From positions 15,438,001 through 15,502,000 of the forward strand of contig NC_071329.1 of NCBI RefSeq assembly GCF_010183535.1: DNA of 64,000 nt, given 5' to 3'. Source of the DNA: Caenorhabditis remanei. Lineage: Eukaryota; Nematoda; Chromadorea; Rhabditida; Rhabditidae. Below the pieces are notes generated by a model. The model did no database searches, was not told where the DNA came from, and worked only from the letters and a program-made list of their open reading frames with translations. Positions 11,051-21,505 of the stretch are shown in pieces. How positions within the stretch are numbered: position 1 is the first letter of the stretch; every line of letters begins with the position of its first letter. The position numbers and the translations under genes are program-made.

Positions 11051-11994
11051 TTGAAACTACTACAATGTCTACCATCCCAGAGTGAATGACATCCGGACTT
11101 ACAGACACACAAACAGAGATTCACATTTTCCTTTTTCCCCCAATTCACCCCTTCTCAACCAACTTCGTGCTAGTTTGTGTTTGATTTGTTCTCTGTTGTA
11201 TCCCTTTTTTCTCTCTGTTGATGTATCGAATAGATAAGATCAGACTTTCAAACATCATTCCGAAAAACCAAACCATTTCTTGTTTTCGTATGATGATACA
11301 GTTTTTTTCTCATTTGCAAGATCACGTGGGGGCGGAACGGAAACGGAATTGTAGTGATGATGATGATGAAACGGTGTCAATGACAAAGATGGGAATGACG
11401 AGGTTTTGGAAAAAGGGTTTGGAATTTTATTTCGGAGATCAGTTTGTGAGGAGAGACAACACAGGGAACGATCAGTTGAGAGAGGAGATCATTGGAATTG
11501 TAAAGTGAATTTGGGAAGTTTCGTAGGCGACCGGACAGAAGATACGTTTAAAAAAAAGTGAACTGGAAAATAGTTATTTTTTAATAATAGTAAAAGTGTA
11601 GAACGAATATCGACGGAGACAGCAAACTACTTCAAGACTACTGCTCCAAGACTCAATATCTAAAAACATAAAAAAAATTGGCTTAAATATTTCCATACTC
11701 CGACAAATTATACAAAGAGGATTCTCCCAGACAATGATAGACCGGCATGTCTAGTCTACGGCGTCTAAAATTTATTCCAACTGTCACGTAGGCACAAACT
11801 TTCATCATCAATGGGTATATTATCATCATGTGGGTTACAGGTAAGATGATAGATCAACAAAAAGCTGATGAAATTTTCTTGGACTATGATCTGATTGAAG
11901 TCGATGTGTGGAGCTTTACGGATGTCTTCGTAAAGATAGATTTGGATATTAGATATATGATGAGCTGTTGCAATCCGGGCACAGATAAAAAGTT

Positions 11995-12220
11995 ACAGTG
12001 TCGTGCAGCGAGATATACAATTTGGCCTTTTTTAGTTGAAAATGACCGACTTTGAGTGGGTGTTACGGTATGACTGCTTGTCCCACAATAAAAATTAAGT
12101 AAAAACCATACAGAGCAAAGGTAGAGATTTGTTTTTGTAGTTGATAACTTTTTTATACAAGCACTCCCTAGAGAGTTACATATTAGCAAAGTAATTTTTC
12201 CTTCAAATTGTTCCATTTCA
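11995..12220. mobile_element. Foldback MITE, GTTGTCAACTAC family, copy b (partial)
   Basis: Carries the family landmarks GATATACAATTTGGCC, GGTGTTACGGTAT, TTGTCCCACA, AACCATACAGA and CACTCCCTAGAGAGTTA in the same order as the left arm of the 13118-13515 copy. The right arm is degraded. Confidence 0.6.
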
Positions 12221-12450
12221 AGACCTCCGTATCCCCTTGTAGTTTGTGTCCTCTTCTGAGAAGGTTGATAGATCATTCTCTCCTATTCCATTGACTAACA
12301 CCAGCCCCATTATCCTTCTCATCAAGAAATGACACACAGTATGAAACCTAGCCCCGCCCACTTTCAAACTATTCCATCTCTGATAGTGAGTCCACTATAA
12401 AAGCACATGTTCGCACTTATCCATATCACAACCACCCATAACTACAAAGA

Positions 12451-12681
12451 ATGTTCTCTTTCTCCAAAATTGCCACTGTCTTCCTCCTGGCTCTCTTCTT
12501 GTCTTCTGTATCCGTATCAGCTGGACTCATCCGTCAACGCCGTCAAAGTTACTGGAACTCAAATGGCGTCGTCCACAATGTGGTCACTGACAACATGGCC
12601 GGTGGACCAACATCTCTCGGATGGGCTCAAGTTCCACATCGCCTTAGCCCAATGTTCTCGCCAATCTTCGGAGGACGTTAA
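12451..12681 (+). CDS. Small secreted peptide precursor, family P copy 2
   Basis: Single exon, 76 aa. The signal peptide is followed by GLIRQRR then QSYWNSNG, the core VVTDNMAGGPTSLGWAQVP, and the ending FSPIFGGR. Relative to copy 1 it lacks two residues after the cleavage site and has SPIF instead of SPVF. TATAAAAG lies at 12397-12404, about 50 bp upstream of the ATG; AATAAA is near 12840. GCCCCGCCCACTTTC at 12350-12364 matches the GC-box flanks of the other copies. The predicted product is secreted, cysteine-free and probably processed at RQRR; C-terminal amidation through Gly-Arg is inference. Confidence 0.85.
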   Translation: MFSFSKIATVFLLALFLSSVSVSAGLIRQRRQSYWNSNGVVHNVVTDNMAGGPTSLGWAQVPHRLSPMFSPIFGGR

Positions 12682-12884
12682 GGAAGAAATTGGATAGATT
12701 ATTGGATAGATGTACGAACTTCTCGACTGTCTTCTAGACAATGGATCTCTGGATTTCTTCAAGAAATGTTTGAATAATTGTATATATTCTTATGATTGCT
12801 TTATTTGCTGTAATTTTGTAATAATAACTGTAATTATTGGAATAAAGTATGAAATTGATAATTTTTCTACTCCAAAAAACTATC

Positions 12885-13067
12885 ATGCCCAAAAAATCGC
12901 CACACGAAATGATATCATCTTCAAGCGACCCAAACGAGACAACCAGCTTACGTGCCAAACTGAAAGAAAAATTAGGAACCGATGCGTTCAGACACACACT
13001 AGACACCGAATCGAACAAATTAGCGATCAACGGGGGAATACCTTTTGCGATGAAAAGTGGGAAGTGA
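12885..13067 (+). CDS. Possible 60-aa hypothetical protein
   Basis: An open frame starting MPKKSPHEMISSSS has a mixed, charged composition unlike the surrounding AT-rich repeats: a lysine-rich middle (LRAKLKEKLG) and a C-terminal GGIPFAMKSGK. AATAAA begins 11 nt after the stop (13078-13083). There is no signal peptide and no recognised family. It lies only 200 bp after peptide copy 2 and could equally be an orphan exon of a lost gene. Confidence 0.25.
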   Translation: MPKKSPHEMISSSSDPNETTSLRAKLKEKLGTDAFRHTLDTESNKLAINGGIPFAMKSGK

Positions 13068-13117
13068 GAGAAAAATTAATAAAGTAAAAAGAGGAACTGT
13101 TAAAATTGAACTAACTA

Positions 13118-13515
13118 CAGTACCTTGGAGTAAGATAAACAATTTGGTATTTTTCAGTTGAAAAAGACCGAGAGGGTGTTACGGTATCACAGGTTGCCCC
13201 ACAGAGTAAATTATGTATAAACCATACAGAACAAAAGTAGAGCATCATTTTTGTAGTTGACAACTTTGTAGTACGGACACTCCCTAGAGAGTTATGGTCA
13301 TTTTAGAGGGAAAGCCCAAAAATCGCACTATTTTGCACTAAAATGGGACAACTTGAGGAAGAAATTACATTGTCGATATGTAACTCTCTAGGGAGTGCTT
13401 GTACGAAAAAGTTGTCAACTACAAAAATAAAGCTTTAACTTTGTTCTGTATGGTTTATACATAATTTACTTTGTGGAACAATCAATGATACTGTAACACC
13501 CTCGCGTGTCAATCG
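13118..13515. mobile_element. Foldback MITE, GTTGTCAACTAC family, copy c (best preserved)
   Basis: A near-complete palindrome. The left arm runs from CAGTACCTTGGAGTAAGAT through GGTGTTACGGTATCA, AACCATACAGAACAAA and GTAGTTGACAAC to CTCCCTAGAGAGTTA. The right arm mirrors it, with TAACTCTCTAGGGAGTG, GTTGTCAACTACAAAAA, TTGTTCTGTATGGTT and TGATACTGTAACACC. No open frame of note. It serves as the reference copy for the fragments at 7755, 11995, 13985, 26606 and 28375. Confidence 0.75.
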
Positions 13516-13984
13516 GTCTGTTTTTCCGTATTTCCGTACCGTCTTCCTTTGATCTATTCAGTTAAACACATTTTGCGGCAACTCTTCTAGATCATTCTCT
13601 GTGTCACCACCTGGTCAGACTGATCTTCGAAATAAGCCACCCCGAATTGCATCAACTTCCACCCACATCATCTCCGAATTCCTCCATGTCGTTGACATCC
13701 ACCACGTGACCGGATTCTCTTGCAGGAAACTGTCTCGTCATGTTATGAGACGGTTTGGTGTTTGACAATTAAAGGAATTTTCTGTGTTATCAATCACTTT
13801 GAGTGATTAACAAGAAAGCGTCGATATGAATAGAATATCGAAATATCAATGTCGGTGACTATTAGAAGTTATATGACAGAGATCACAAAGGTAGAAATGG
13901 GTGTGGGGAGAGGAAGAAAGATCTTTGAAATACAATAATTAGCTGTTTTTGTATTAAGAAAGGTATCAATTAACCTTGTGTGAT

Positions 13985-14195
13985 TACGGTACCTTGGAGT
14001 AAGATATGCAATTTATCCTTTTTCAGTAGAAAACGACCAACTTTGAGAAGGTGTTACGGTATCACTGATTGTCCCACTGAGTAAAATTTTTTAAAGATCA
14101 TACAGAAAAAAACGTAGAGCTTCATTTTTGTAGTTGATAACTTCTTTGTAATGACACTCCCTAGCAAGTTACATATCGACAAAGTAAAATGAAAA
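13985..14195. mobile_element. Foldback MITE, GTTGTCAACTAC family, copy d (partial)
   Basis: Left-arm landmarks TACCTTGGAGTAAGATATG, GGTGTTACGGTATCAC and CACTCCCTAGCAAGTTAC are present. The right arm is lost beyond ATCGACAAAGTAAAATG. Confidence 0.6.
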
Positions 14196-15109
14196 CGCGC
14201 CAACGTCACTCCAGCCTCCCAGACAACCGTTCTCAAAATACTCTACGTCATCTGATCATTTTTCGATTCTCAGCTGCTTTTCCCAGCTACAACTTCACAT
14301 GAATACGTGACTCTACTCCCCGAAATCTCCGAATTGTCATCATTTTCAACTTTTCAAACCCACAATAAAAATTGTCTGATCAGATATGAAAGATAAGAAG
14401 CCTACGTGCCAAAATGGACCAAATTTTCGAGCGAATGGAGGTCTTCTTGGGAAAAAGTGATGTCATATCAAGAAATAAGTAGGGGTGACGTTCGAGAACT
14501 TTCTAATAGTAGATTATGTTTGTTTGGTGTTTGGTAGGGGCGAGAGAATGTCGAGGACATCTGGACAAACAGGAATACGGACAGACAAAGACTGGGATTA
14601 TGGACTTTTGGGAAAATAGGAAGCTTATGAGATTTCTGAATGACTTAACATATAAAATTTCAAAAAATCCATATTTGAGAATGCCTGGATAATTGGCATC
14701 AAAATTCAAAATTCAATTTTTTTCGAATTTTTTGAAATGTTTTGAGTTTTTCCGCGAAAATGTCAAATTTTCGACTATGATTCAGAATTAGAAAGAAATT
14801 CTGAAAATTCATCGAAAATGTTCACATTTTTGATGAAAAATTTAAAAAAAAATTCACTTTTTGTATGTATCCGTTTGAGCCGGGTCGGACCTTCAAATTT
14901 TCCGTCGGATTTTCAGACATCCGGACTTCCAGACACATATTTCAGATTCTTCTTAAGCTCCGCCCCTCCATTTCCATATGCAAATCATTCATACTTTCAC
15001 CCTAATCTATCAAAACTAGTAACTACTATACACAGAAGCTGACAAGTGATTCTCTATAAAAGAAATCTGATTATCAGATTAGCAACTAAATCTCAATCAC
15101 CAAATCATA

Positions 15110-15428
15110 ATGCATTCTACAGTACCCCTCCTCATTCTCATTCTCTCCGTTACTCTGGTAACTCCCCAGCGCCCAAATCGTTACCAGTACTACCATCAAT
15201 ACCCTCAACAAGTCTACAACCAATACTACAATAACCCATACTACAGTAATCCATTTGGAAGACAACATGTAGTGCATGACGTCGTCGCTGACAGTGTATG
15301 GGGTGGGCCGACAAGTTTAGGTATGGTTTCAGAAGTTTTCGCACCCGAAAATATTTGTTTTTTTCACAGGTTGGGCACAAGTCCCTCGCTACGCCAGTCC
15401 ACAGTTTTCACCGGTCTATGGAGGTTGA
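15110..15428 (+). CDS. Family P-related secreted peptide with Tyr/Gln/Asn-rich N-terminal half (two exons)
   Basis: Exons 15110-15320 and 15370-15428 (49-bp intron, phase 1, splitting the Gly of SLGW) give 89 aa. A signal peptide (MHSTVPLLILILSV) is followed by a Tyr/Gln/Asn-rich stretch (NRYQYYHQYPQQVYNQYY), then the same C-terminal module as the other copies: VVHDVVADSVWGGPTSLGWA and FSPVYGG. It lacks the RxRR site and ends in GG. AATAAA is at 15475-15480. The shared module with an unrelated N-terminal half suggests domain shuffling or an ancestral split of the family. The intron inside the module is absent from the other seven copies. Confidence 0.8.
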
Positions 15429-15725
15429 TTTTTTGTAATCTTCTGAAAATTGTGAAAATTGTTATTGTCCCTGTAATAAATTATACATTTTTGCCAAAAA
15501 ATGTTTTTGGTTTCTTTGTCTTCTGCTGTCGTAAAAAGGTGTAGAGATCGTTAACAGCTGACAGGACAGTCCATTGATAAGGGCAGTGGGGGGGAGGGTA
15601 AGTGACCAGAGGCTCCGCCCACACTTGATCATTATCATCATGTAAAAGATATAAACAACCGAGAGGCTAAGAGTATAAATAAGAGGTTTGAAACCTGAGA
15701 ACATCAAAACCAAACCAATTACAAA

Positions 15726-15944
15726 ATGTTCTCCTTCTCCAAAATCGTCTCCTTCGTATTATTGGCCCTCTTCCTGTCTTCTGTGTCAGCTGGACTCATT
15801 CGTGTCCGTCGCCAGAACTACTATTCCAGTGGAGTCGTCAACAACATGGTCTCGGATCCACTCATCGGAGGATCCACATCTCTCGGATGGGCTCAAGTCC
15901 CACATGTCTACAGTCCAATGTTCTCGCCAGTCTTCGGAAAATAG
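15726..15944 (+). CDS. Small secreted peptide precursor, family P copy 4
   Basis: Single exon, 72 aa. The signal peptide ends SSVSA at residue 22, GLIRVRR (23-29) is followed by Gln30, then NYYSSGVVNNMVSDPLIGG, TSLGWAQVP and FSPVFGK. Removal of Lys and amidation at Gly would leave a 41-residue peptide ending in Phe-amide (inference). It is almost identical to copy 5 (17087-17305, opposite strand), forming a second recent duplicate pair. A possible TATA element, TATAAATA, lies at about 15676, with GGCTCCGCCCAC further upstream. Confidence 0.85.
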   Translation: MFSFSKIVSFVLLALFLSSVSAGLIRVRRQNYYSSGVVNNMVSDPLIGGSTSLGWAQVPHVYSPMFSPVFGK

Positions 15945-16089
15945 ATGATCTATGTTGGATGTATCGTGTACAAATTCTCTCTGATGTGGATATTTGATCT
16001 CTAGATATTATTTTGGAACTGTATACATATATAACTTTGAAATAACGTAATAAATTATTGGACTTACATAAAATGGATTTGACTCAAAA

Positions 16090-16600
16090 ACTCTTTGAAA
16101 GTGAATATCTGGCTTCTGCGCATTTTCCATTTTGAATGTCCTGACAGGTGTTTTAGCACAGAATTTTAGATTTTAGTAGGAAAATTTAAGTTTTCAGCTG
16201 AAAAATCTGTTTAGAAGATAGTTTAAACCAGTTTTTTAAACTCTAAAACTCCTATTTCCGGCTAAAAATGAATTTCTGGCGCATCTTCAGCGCATTTTCC
16301 GTTTTGGGCTTCCTGACAGGTGTTTTAGCACGGAATTTGGTTTTTTAGCACGAAAATTTAAGTTTTTTTAAATCTGAAAAATCTGTTTAGAAGACAATTT
16401 AAACCAGTTTTTTTAAACTCTAAAACTCCAATTTCCGGCTGAAAAATGAATTTCTGGCGCACCTTCGGCGCGTTTTTTGTTTTTACGTCCTGACGTTCAA
16501 AAAAGGTGTGTTTGATATCAAATGTTGAGTTTTTGTTAGCAAAATTTGAGTTTTAGCCTCAAACTCACAGTTCGAAGCCTTTTTTATTCAATTTTTCACT
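16090..16600. repeat. Tandem repeat, ~178-bp unit, about 2.7 copies
   Basis: Successive units start near 16095, 16268 and 16446 and share AATTTCTGGCGC, TCCTGACAGGTGTTTTAGC, AAAATCTGTTTAGAAGA, AAACCAGTTTTTTAAACTC and AATTTCCGGCT. The third unit is truncated and more diverged. No coding function seen. Confidence 0.75.
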
Positions 16601-17086
16601 AAAAATCTCAATTTTTGGAAAATCGTCCTGATGTCTTCATATTTTCAGTAACATTTTCATCCTCGACCTACTATCCGATCTAATCTATTCCTCTCATCTG
16701 TCCCACTCGTTTTCCCGCAAAACCTTCCCCAGCCAAAATTTCTTGCAAAACTCACGTACGCCCGTTTCTTGCTGGCTTGACGCCAAGGACGGATAGAGAT
16801 CGAAGATTCGATTCACATGCTATACAACTAATAGTTTATAGAAGGAATCTGAATCAGAAAACAGAAGTTGATGGCTGTAGGAGAGAAGAGGAATGTGGAT
16901 GGAGTAGATATTTACTATCAATAGACCTCCCCGCAAGAATTGAAACTATGTCTTTAGTTTAGTCTTGTATGTACAAAATAAGATATACTACATATGTATC
17001 AATAAGTTTATTTGGTCAAAAAGTTTTTATACATGTGAAAAAATAGAGATCAATTTCACCGGAGGCGTACACGATACTTCCATCAT

Positions 17087-17305
17087 CTATTTTCCGAAAA
17101 CCGGCGAGAACATTGGACTGGCGACATGTGGGACTTGAGCCCATCCGAGAGATGTGGATCCTCCGATCAGTGGATCCGAGACCACATTGTTGACGACTCC
17201 ACTGGAATAATAGTTCTGGCGACGGACACGAATGAGTCCAGCTGACACTGAAGAGAGAAAGAGAGCCAAGAATACGAAGGAGACGATTTTGGAGAGGGAG
17301 AACAT
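17087..17305 (-). CDS. Small secreted peptide precursor, family P copy 5
   Basis: Single exon, 72 aa, differing from copy 4 at only a few positions (MFSLSK start, VVNNVVSD, and HVASPMFS instead of HVYSPMFS). It has the same signal peptide length, RVRR then Gln30 processing site, and FGK terminus. It lies in inverted orientation 1.1 kb from copy 4. The upstream side (17306-17470) has a TTTTTATACTTATTC TATA-like stretch, GGCGGGGCG and CTTATCATT, the same promoter ingredients as the other members. Confidence 0.85.
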   Translation of the reverse strand: MFSLSKIVSFVFLALFLSSVSAGLIRVRRQNYYSSGVVNNVVSDPLIGGSTSLGWAQVPHVASPMFSPVFGK

Positions 17306-17828
17306 TTTGTTGTAAGAAACTTGAGAAAGTTTGTTGTCTATAGTGTCCTCTTGGTATGTTTTTATACTTATTCAAAAGAAAGGCGGGGCGAATCTCAAGA
17401 AAAGGCTTATCATTTTGGGTATATCAGTCAGATGTTGATCATCTAAACCTCTGGTGGTCTGAAACTGAATGATGTCATTTAGGTGAAAAGGAATGAAACA
17501 ATAAACATGAGTAGTAATGGAGAGAAAAATATAACTGATTGTTTTCACTGATCATAAATAGAAGTTGAGGGGGAGTACACCTAAAATAGTTTCATTTAGG
17601 AACCGTTTCTTTGAAAATTGCTTCCGAAAATTATTTCGACATTTTTTCAATTTTTCATCGAAAATGTGAACATTTTAAATAATTGTTCAGAAATTCTACT
17701 AATTCCGCATCAAATCACTTTTTCACAAAAAAAATTTAAAAAATTTATTTTTGATTTTTGATACCAATTATCTGGGCCTTGACAAGTATGGTCCAGATTT
17801 TCCCAATTTCAAGCTGAACTTTGAGTAA

Positions 17829-19295
17829 GGTATTCCCCAACTGACCCCTTCATATCTTTCTAATTTGATGTCTAGTTTGTGACTGAACGGTTTCAATTTT
17901 TTTCTCAGTTGTCACGTAGGCACTTCTCACCAAAGATTGTATCTGAATGAATAGATGATACCGAGATCATGTCACTTTCTGATGAGAACGGATTCAATTT
18001 CTTTCGATAATGTCACGTAAGCATTTTTCTGATCAGAATTTGTGTCGGAACAAAAAGATGCAGGAGATCATGACGTGTTTTGATGACAATTCAAACTAGA
18101 TAGATATTTGTCAGAAAATGCATTTTGTAGCAAGCTGAAATCGTTTCGTTATAATAGAGGAACTTTATTCGGACTAGAGTGACGTGTATGGGGTTGGAGT
18201 CAGTACTCGATGTTTTGTTCATTGAAGTCAATCCTTCTTTTTCTAGTGCAGGTTGCAAAACCACATGTTGATACCTTCACTGACAGTAATGTAAACGAGT
18301 TCAATGAATTATTCAGGGAATCATTTTCAGATAATTTTAAGATTCTGCTCCCACTCATCGGCATGTTTACCAATGGTATGCTAGGCACATGTGTTCCATG
18401 AGAATCTAATTAAACACATAACAACATCTGTTCCCCCTCTCTCTGAAAAACATGTTAACACATTTTCGTCTCTGATCGACTGAACGATTTCCACGACAAA
18501 AAATCTTGCATACTGCACGTAGTCAGTTGATTGACAGATATTGGATAGAGTGATTAGAAAGGAATGGGAACAGATGATGACTAGTGGATAGTCACATGTG
18601 GTTCAGATGTGTAGATGGGAGGTGATGATGGAAAATGATAAATGCGGAACGGGTGGAAAACGAGATGGTGAATGGAGAAATACATTTATATGCATATGGA
18701 ATATTGTTCAGGTAAAGTACAGGTGGTAAGGCTTTTTCAGAGAATTAGCATCTCAATTTATTAGCACGACACGCTTCTTACAACCGCGCTCTACCGAAAT
18801 CGAAGAAAAGTGTGTGCGAAAATGAGAGACATTTTTCAAGGAAATTTTGGTAGAGCGCAGTTGTAAGAACTGTGCCAAGCTAATACCCCATTTAATAATT
18901 TTTCAGCGGGTTTCAAATTTTTCTGTCCAAATGTTTCACTGAAATGTTCTATGAGGCACCGTTTGGTCCTTCTCTACGCTCACCACTTTGAGCATGTAAA
19001 TACTCTGATCATGAAATTCTACTCAGCTTGTTCACCTATCCCACATAAGAACGGAAATCTGTACCAACGTGATCTTAGCTTGCTGCAAAATGCATTTTCT
19101 GACGAATGTCTACAGTTCGAGTAGTCATCAAAAAGTGTTATGATATCGGTATCATCTATTCATTCAGATACAATCTTTGGTGAGAAGTGCTTACGTGACA
19201 TTTTGAAAGAAAATTGAAACCGTTCAGTCACAAACTAGACATCAAATTGGAAAGAGATGAAGGCGTCAGTTGGGGAATACCTTACTCAAAGTTCA
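17829..19295. mobile_element. Non-autonomous element with GGTATTCCCCAACTGAC inverted ends
   Basis: The left end (17829-18150) reads GGTATTCCCCAACTGACCCC, TTTGATGTCTAGTTTGTGAC, GTCACGTAGGCACTTCTCAC and AGAAAATGCATTTTGTAGC. The same sequence appears inverted at about 19060-19295. Between them is sequence (18200-18480) repeated in direct orientation at 23590-23870. Related ends occur at 21290-21365, 23262-23560 and 23925-24145. It contains no transposase and the middle ORFs are not convincing. Confidence 0.6.
18760..18890. mobile_element. Short palindromic MITE (TTACAACCGCGCT family)
   Basis: TAGCACGACACGCTTCTTAC and ACCGCGCTCTACC on the left are mirrored by GGTAGAGCGCAGTTGTAAG and GCCAAGCTA on the right. 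A second copy is in an intron at 33245-33385, and a fragment lies near 24380-24416. Confidence 0.65.
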
Positions 19296-19606
19296 GCTTG
19301 AAATTGGGAAAATCTGGACCATATTTGTCAAGGTCTGTTCTGTTCGCAGCGGTATATCTCAATTCTCACAGGAAATACCAAAAATCTGCAATCTGACAAA
19401 ATATAGCTTAATATTTACAGAATATTTCTTCAGCTAATGCTCCAAACTCTTTCTACCCATACCTGTTTACATTTTGTTCAATGTTTCTTGTTTTTTTCAA
19501 TTAAAGTTTCAAATCCGTAACAGTTTATTCACAAAAATCACCAAATCATGTACATAATACTGAAGACAAGAGATCACAAAGAAAGAAAGTTATTTTTTTA
19601 AATGAA

Positions 19607-19834
19607 TTATTTTCCGAATACTGGTGAGAACATTGGACTGTAGACGTGTGGAACTTGAGCCCATCCGAGAGATGTTGGTCCACCGGCCATGTTGTCAGTT
19701 ACCACATTGTTGACGACTCCATTTGAATTCCAGTAGCTCTGACGACGGACACGAATAAGACCAGCTGACACAGATCCAGAAGAGAGGAAGAGGGCCAAGA
19801 ATACGAAGGAGACGATTTTGGAGAAGGAGAACAT
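19607..19834 (-). CDS. Small secreted peptide precursor, family P copy 6
   Basis: Single exon, 75 aa. Signal peptide (SSGSVSAG at its end), RVRR then QSYWNSNG, core VVTDNMAGGPTSLGWAQVP, ending SPMFSPVFGK. It is the left member of the mirror-image pair; its partner at 20404-20631 differs at only a few residues (SSVSVSAG and WTSNG). A TATA-like TATTTAAA (minus strand, 19894-19901) lies about 60 bp upstream. The layout points to bidirectional control from the shared GATA-rich spacer. Confidence 0.87.
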   Translation of the reverse strand: MFSFSKIVSFVFLALFLSSGSVSAGLIRVRRQSYWNSNGVVNNVVTDNMAGGPTSLGWAQVPHVYSPMFSPVFGK

Positions 19835-19893
19835 TTTGTAATTGGTTTGTAGAAGCTTGAGAAGCTTTTTGGTTCGAAATGAGTGACCACCCT

Positions 19894-20345
19894 CTTTAAA
19901 TACTCAGCCATATTTGTCAGCATGAAAGGTGGGCGGAGCTTATCAGTCTCTTATCACATATGGTTAGCCTCTTATCGTTTGTACTCATGTTTGTCTATCA
20001 CTATCAGAGGGCGTACCCTAATTTTTCTTATCTGTATCAGTTGTTGTCTCTCTTATCAGTTTTTGGTCTATCAACTGTTTTCCGTCTTATCAATAAAATG
20101 AGAAAAACCTCATAAACTTTTGTCGTCATGAGGTGAACAATAAACCGTTAGAAGCATGCAGTGGGTGATAGATCAGAAAGCTTGTCGCGGACATGAAAAT
20201 GTGACCAGGGGAATTTGACCAACATTGGATGAAACAGAAATGAGGTGGAGAAACAATAATGAATGAATGAGGAGATACCATATGTGATAAGAGACTTATA
20301 AGCTCCGCCCACCTTTCATGCTGACAAATATGGGGGTATTTAAAG
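19894..20345. promoter_or_regulatory. Shared divergent promoter with GATA-site cluster
   Basis: Between the mirrored genes there are at least six TTATC/GATAA cores: CTTATCAG at 19939, CTTATCAC at 19950, CTTATCG near 19971, CTTATCTG near 20028, CTTATCAG near 20052 and CTTATCAA near 20085. Towards the right gene there is GTGATAAGAG at 20284. GGGCGGAGC (19931) and its complement GCTCCGCCC (20302) lie symmetrically, with TATTTAAA boxes at both ends. Clustered GATA sites are typical of intestinal promoters; the tissue is inferred. Confidence 0.55.
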
Positions 20346-20403
20346 AGAGTGATCACTCATTTCAAACCAAAAAGCTTCTCAAGTTTCTACAAACCAACAT
20401 AAA

Positions 20404-20631
20404 ATGTTCTCCTTCTCCAAAATCGCCACCTTCGTATTCTTGGCCCTCTTCCTGTCTTCAGTATCTGTGTCAGCTGGTCTTATTCGTGTCCGCCGTCAGA
20501 GCTATTGGACCTCGAATGGAGTCGTCAACAACGTGGTCACTGACAACATGGCTGGAGGACCAACTTCTCTCGGATGGGCTCAAGTTCCACACGTCTACAG
20601 TCCAATGTTCTCACCAGTCTTCGGAAAATAA
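20404..20631 (+). CDS. Small secreted peptide precursor, family P copy 7
   Basis: Single exon, 75 aa, the right member of the mirrored pair. The order is signal peptide, RVRR then QSYWTSNG, the common core, and FSPVFGK. TATTTAAA is at 20337-20344, about 60 bp before the ATG. The 3' flank carries AATAAACTG near 20707 as a polyadenylation signal, mirrored for copy 6. It has no cysteine and no other domain; the predicted product is secreted and likely proteolytically processed. Confidence 0.87.
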   Translation: MFSFSKIATFVFLALFLSSVSVSAGLIRVRRQSYWTSNGVVNNVVTDNMAGGPTSLGWAQVPHVYSPMFSPVFGK

Positions 20632-20809
20632 TTCATTAAAAAAAAGACTTTCTTTCTTTGTGATCTCTTGTCTTCAGTATTATGTACATGATTTGGTGAT
20701 TTTTGTGAATAAACTGTTACGGATTTGAAACTTTAATTGAAAAAAAACAAGAAACATTGAACAAAATGTAAAAAGGTACGGTTAGAAAGAGTTTGGAGCA
20801 TCCTATCTC

Positions 20810-21100
20810 GGCTGTCTTTAAAGATATGAAAACTTTTTCAGCTGATGAAATATTTTGTAAATATTAACCATTTGTCAGTTCGCAGCTTTTTGATATTTCT
20901 TTTGGGAATAAAGACACAACTAGGTGTGCCTCTATTACAGGTTTTACGGTATTTCAAATTTTGGGTGCAGTTAGCAACAGGAATCAGATTATTTCCTATT
21001 CGGGGGTTTGAAAAACGTTTTTGATTGGATGAAAATAGGATTGGGGTGATAAGACAAGTTGTTTCAATTTTCGAACCTAGACACGTCACAACAAAGAATA
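20810..21100. repeat. Dispersed repeat, copy 1 of 2 around the DUF3557 gene
   Basis: CTTTAAAGATATGAAAA, TTTTGATATTTCTTTTGGGA, CAGGTTTTACGGTATTTCAA and TTCGGGGGTTTGAAAAACG recur in the same order at 22895-23185. Both copies are in direct orientation on either side of the DUF3557 gene. Confidence 0.6.
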
Positions 21101-21204
21101 ATTGTTTTTACAAATGTTTACTCTCCTTCGACACTTTCTTTTTTTATTCACATTTCCTTTTCCGATTCAAATTTCTCACATATCTTCTTGGCTGGACCGT
21201 AAAA

Positions 21205-21290
21205 GCATACTTGCAACGGGCCGGGCCGGCCCGATTTGAGATTTTTCACCGGCCCGACCCGGGCCGATATTTTGCAAGTATGCGTAAAAG
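21205..21290. mobile_element. GC-rich GGGCCGGGCCG palindrome, compact form
   Basis: GCATACTTGCAACGGGCCGG at the left and GGGCCGATATTTTGCAAGT then ATGC at the right form an ~85-bp terminal-inverted-repeat unit around GAGATTTTTCACCGGCCCG. It matches the two edges of the longer element at 10773-11050. Confidence 0.6.
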
Positions 21291-21505
21291 GTATTCCCTA
21301 TCTGACCCCTTCATCTCTTTCCAATTTGATGTCTAGTTTGTGACTGAACGGTTTTAATTTTCTTCCAAAATGTCTCAATTAACACCCCCTACAGTCTCCT
21401 ATTATCTCTTCATCTGTAGACATTGTGACGTGGCAGATGGTATCTGACCTGCCCCCTTTTCTATTCACTCTGCAACCTCATTATTTCCTTCATTCCTTTT
21501 AGAGA

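Larger units (their letters stand above)
19436..20805. repeat. Inverted duplication carrying two peptide genes
   Basis: The left arm (about 19436-19950) and right arm (about 20290-20805) are reverse complements, including coding regions, 3' flanks and proximal promoters. For example AATGCTCCAAACTCTTTCTA at 19437 matches TAGAAAGAGTTTGGAGCATC at 20786. The unique middle (about 19955-20280) is the shared upstream region. Arm identity is very high in the coding parts. Confidence 0.8.

Noticed and set aside
11218..11508. 96-aa open frame after a putative promoter
   Set aside because: Similar sequence recurs near 28180-28380 (AACATCAAACCAAAAAACC, ATCACGTGGG) as a dispersed repeat; no domain or splice support.
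19214..19396. 60-aa open frame beginning MKPFSHKLDIK
   Set aside because: Lies in the inverted end of the GGTATTCCCC element; repeat sequence, not a gene.
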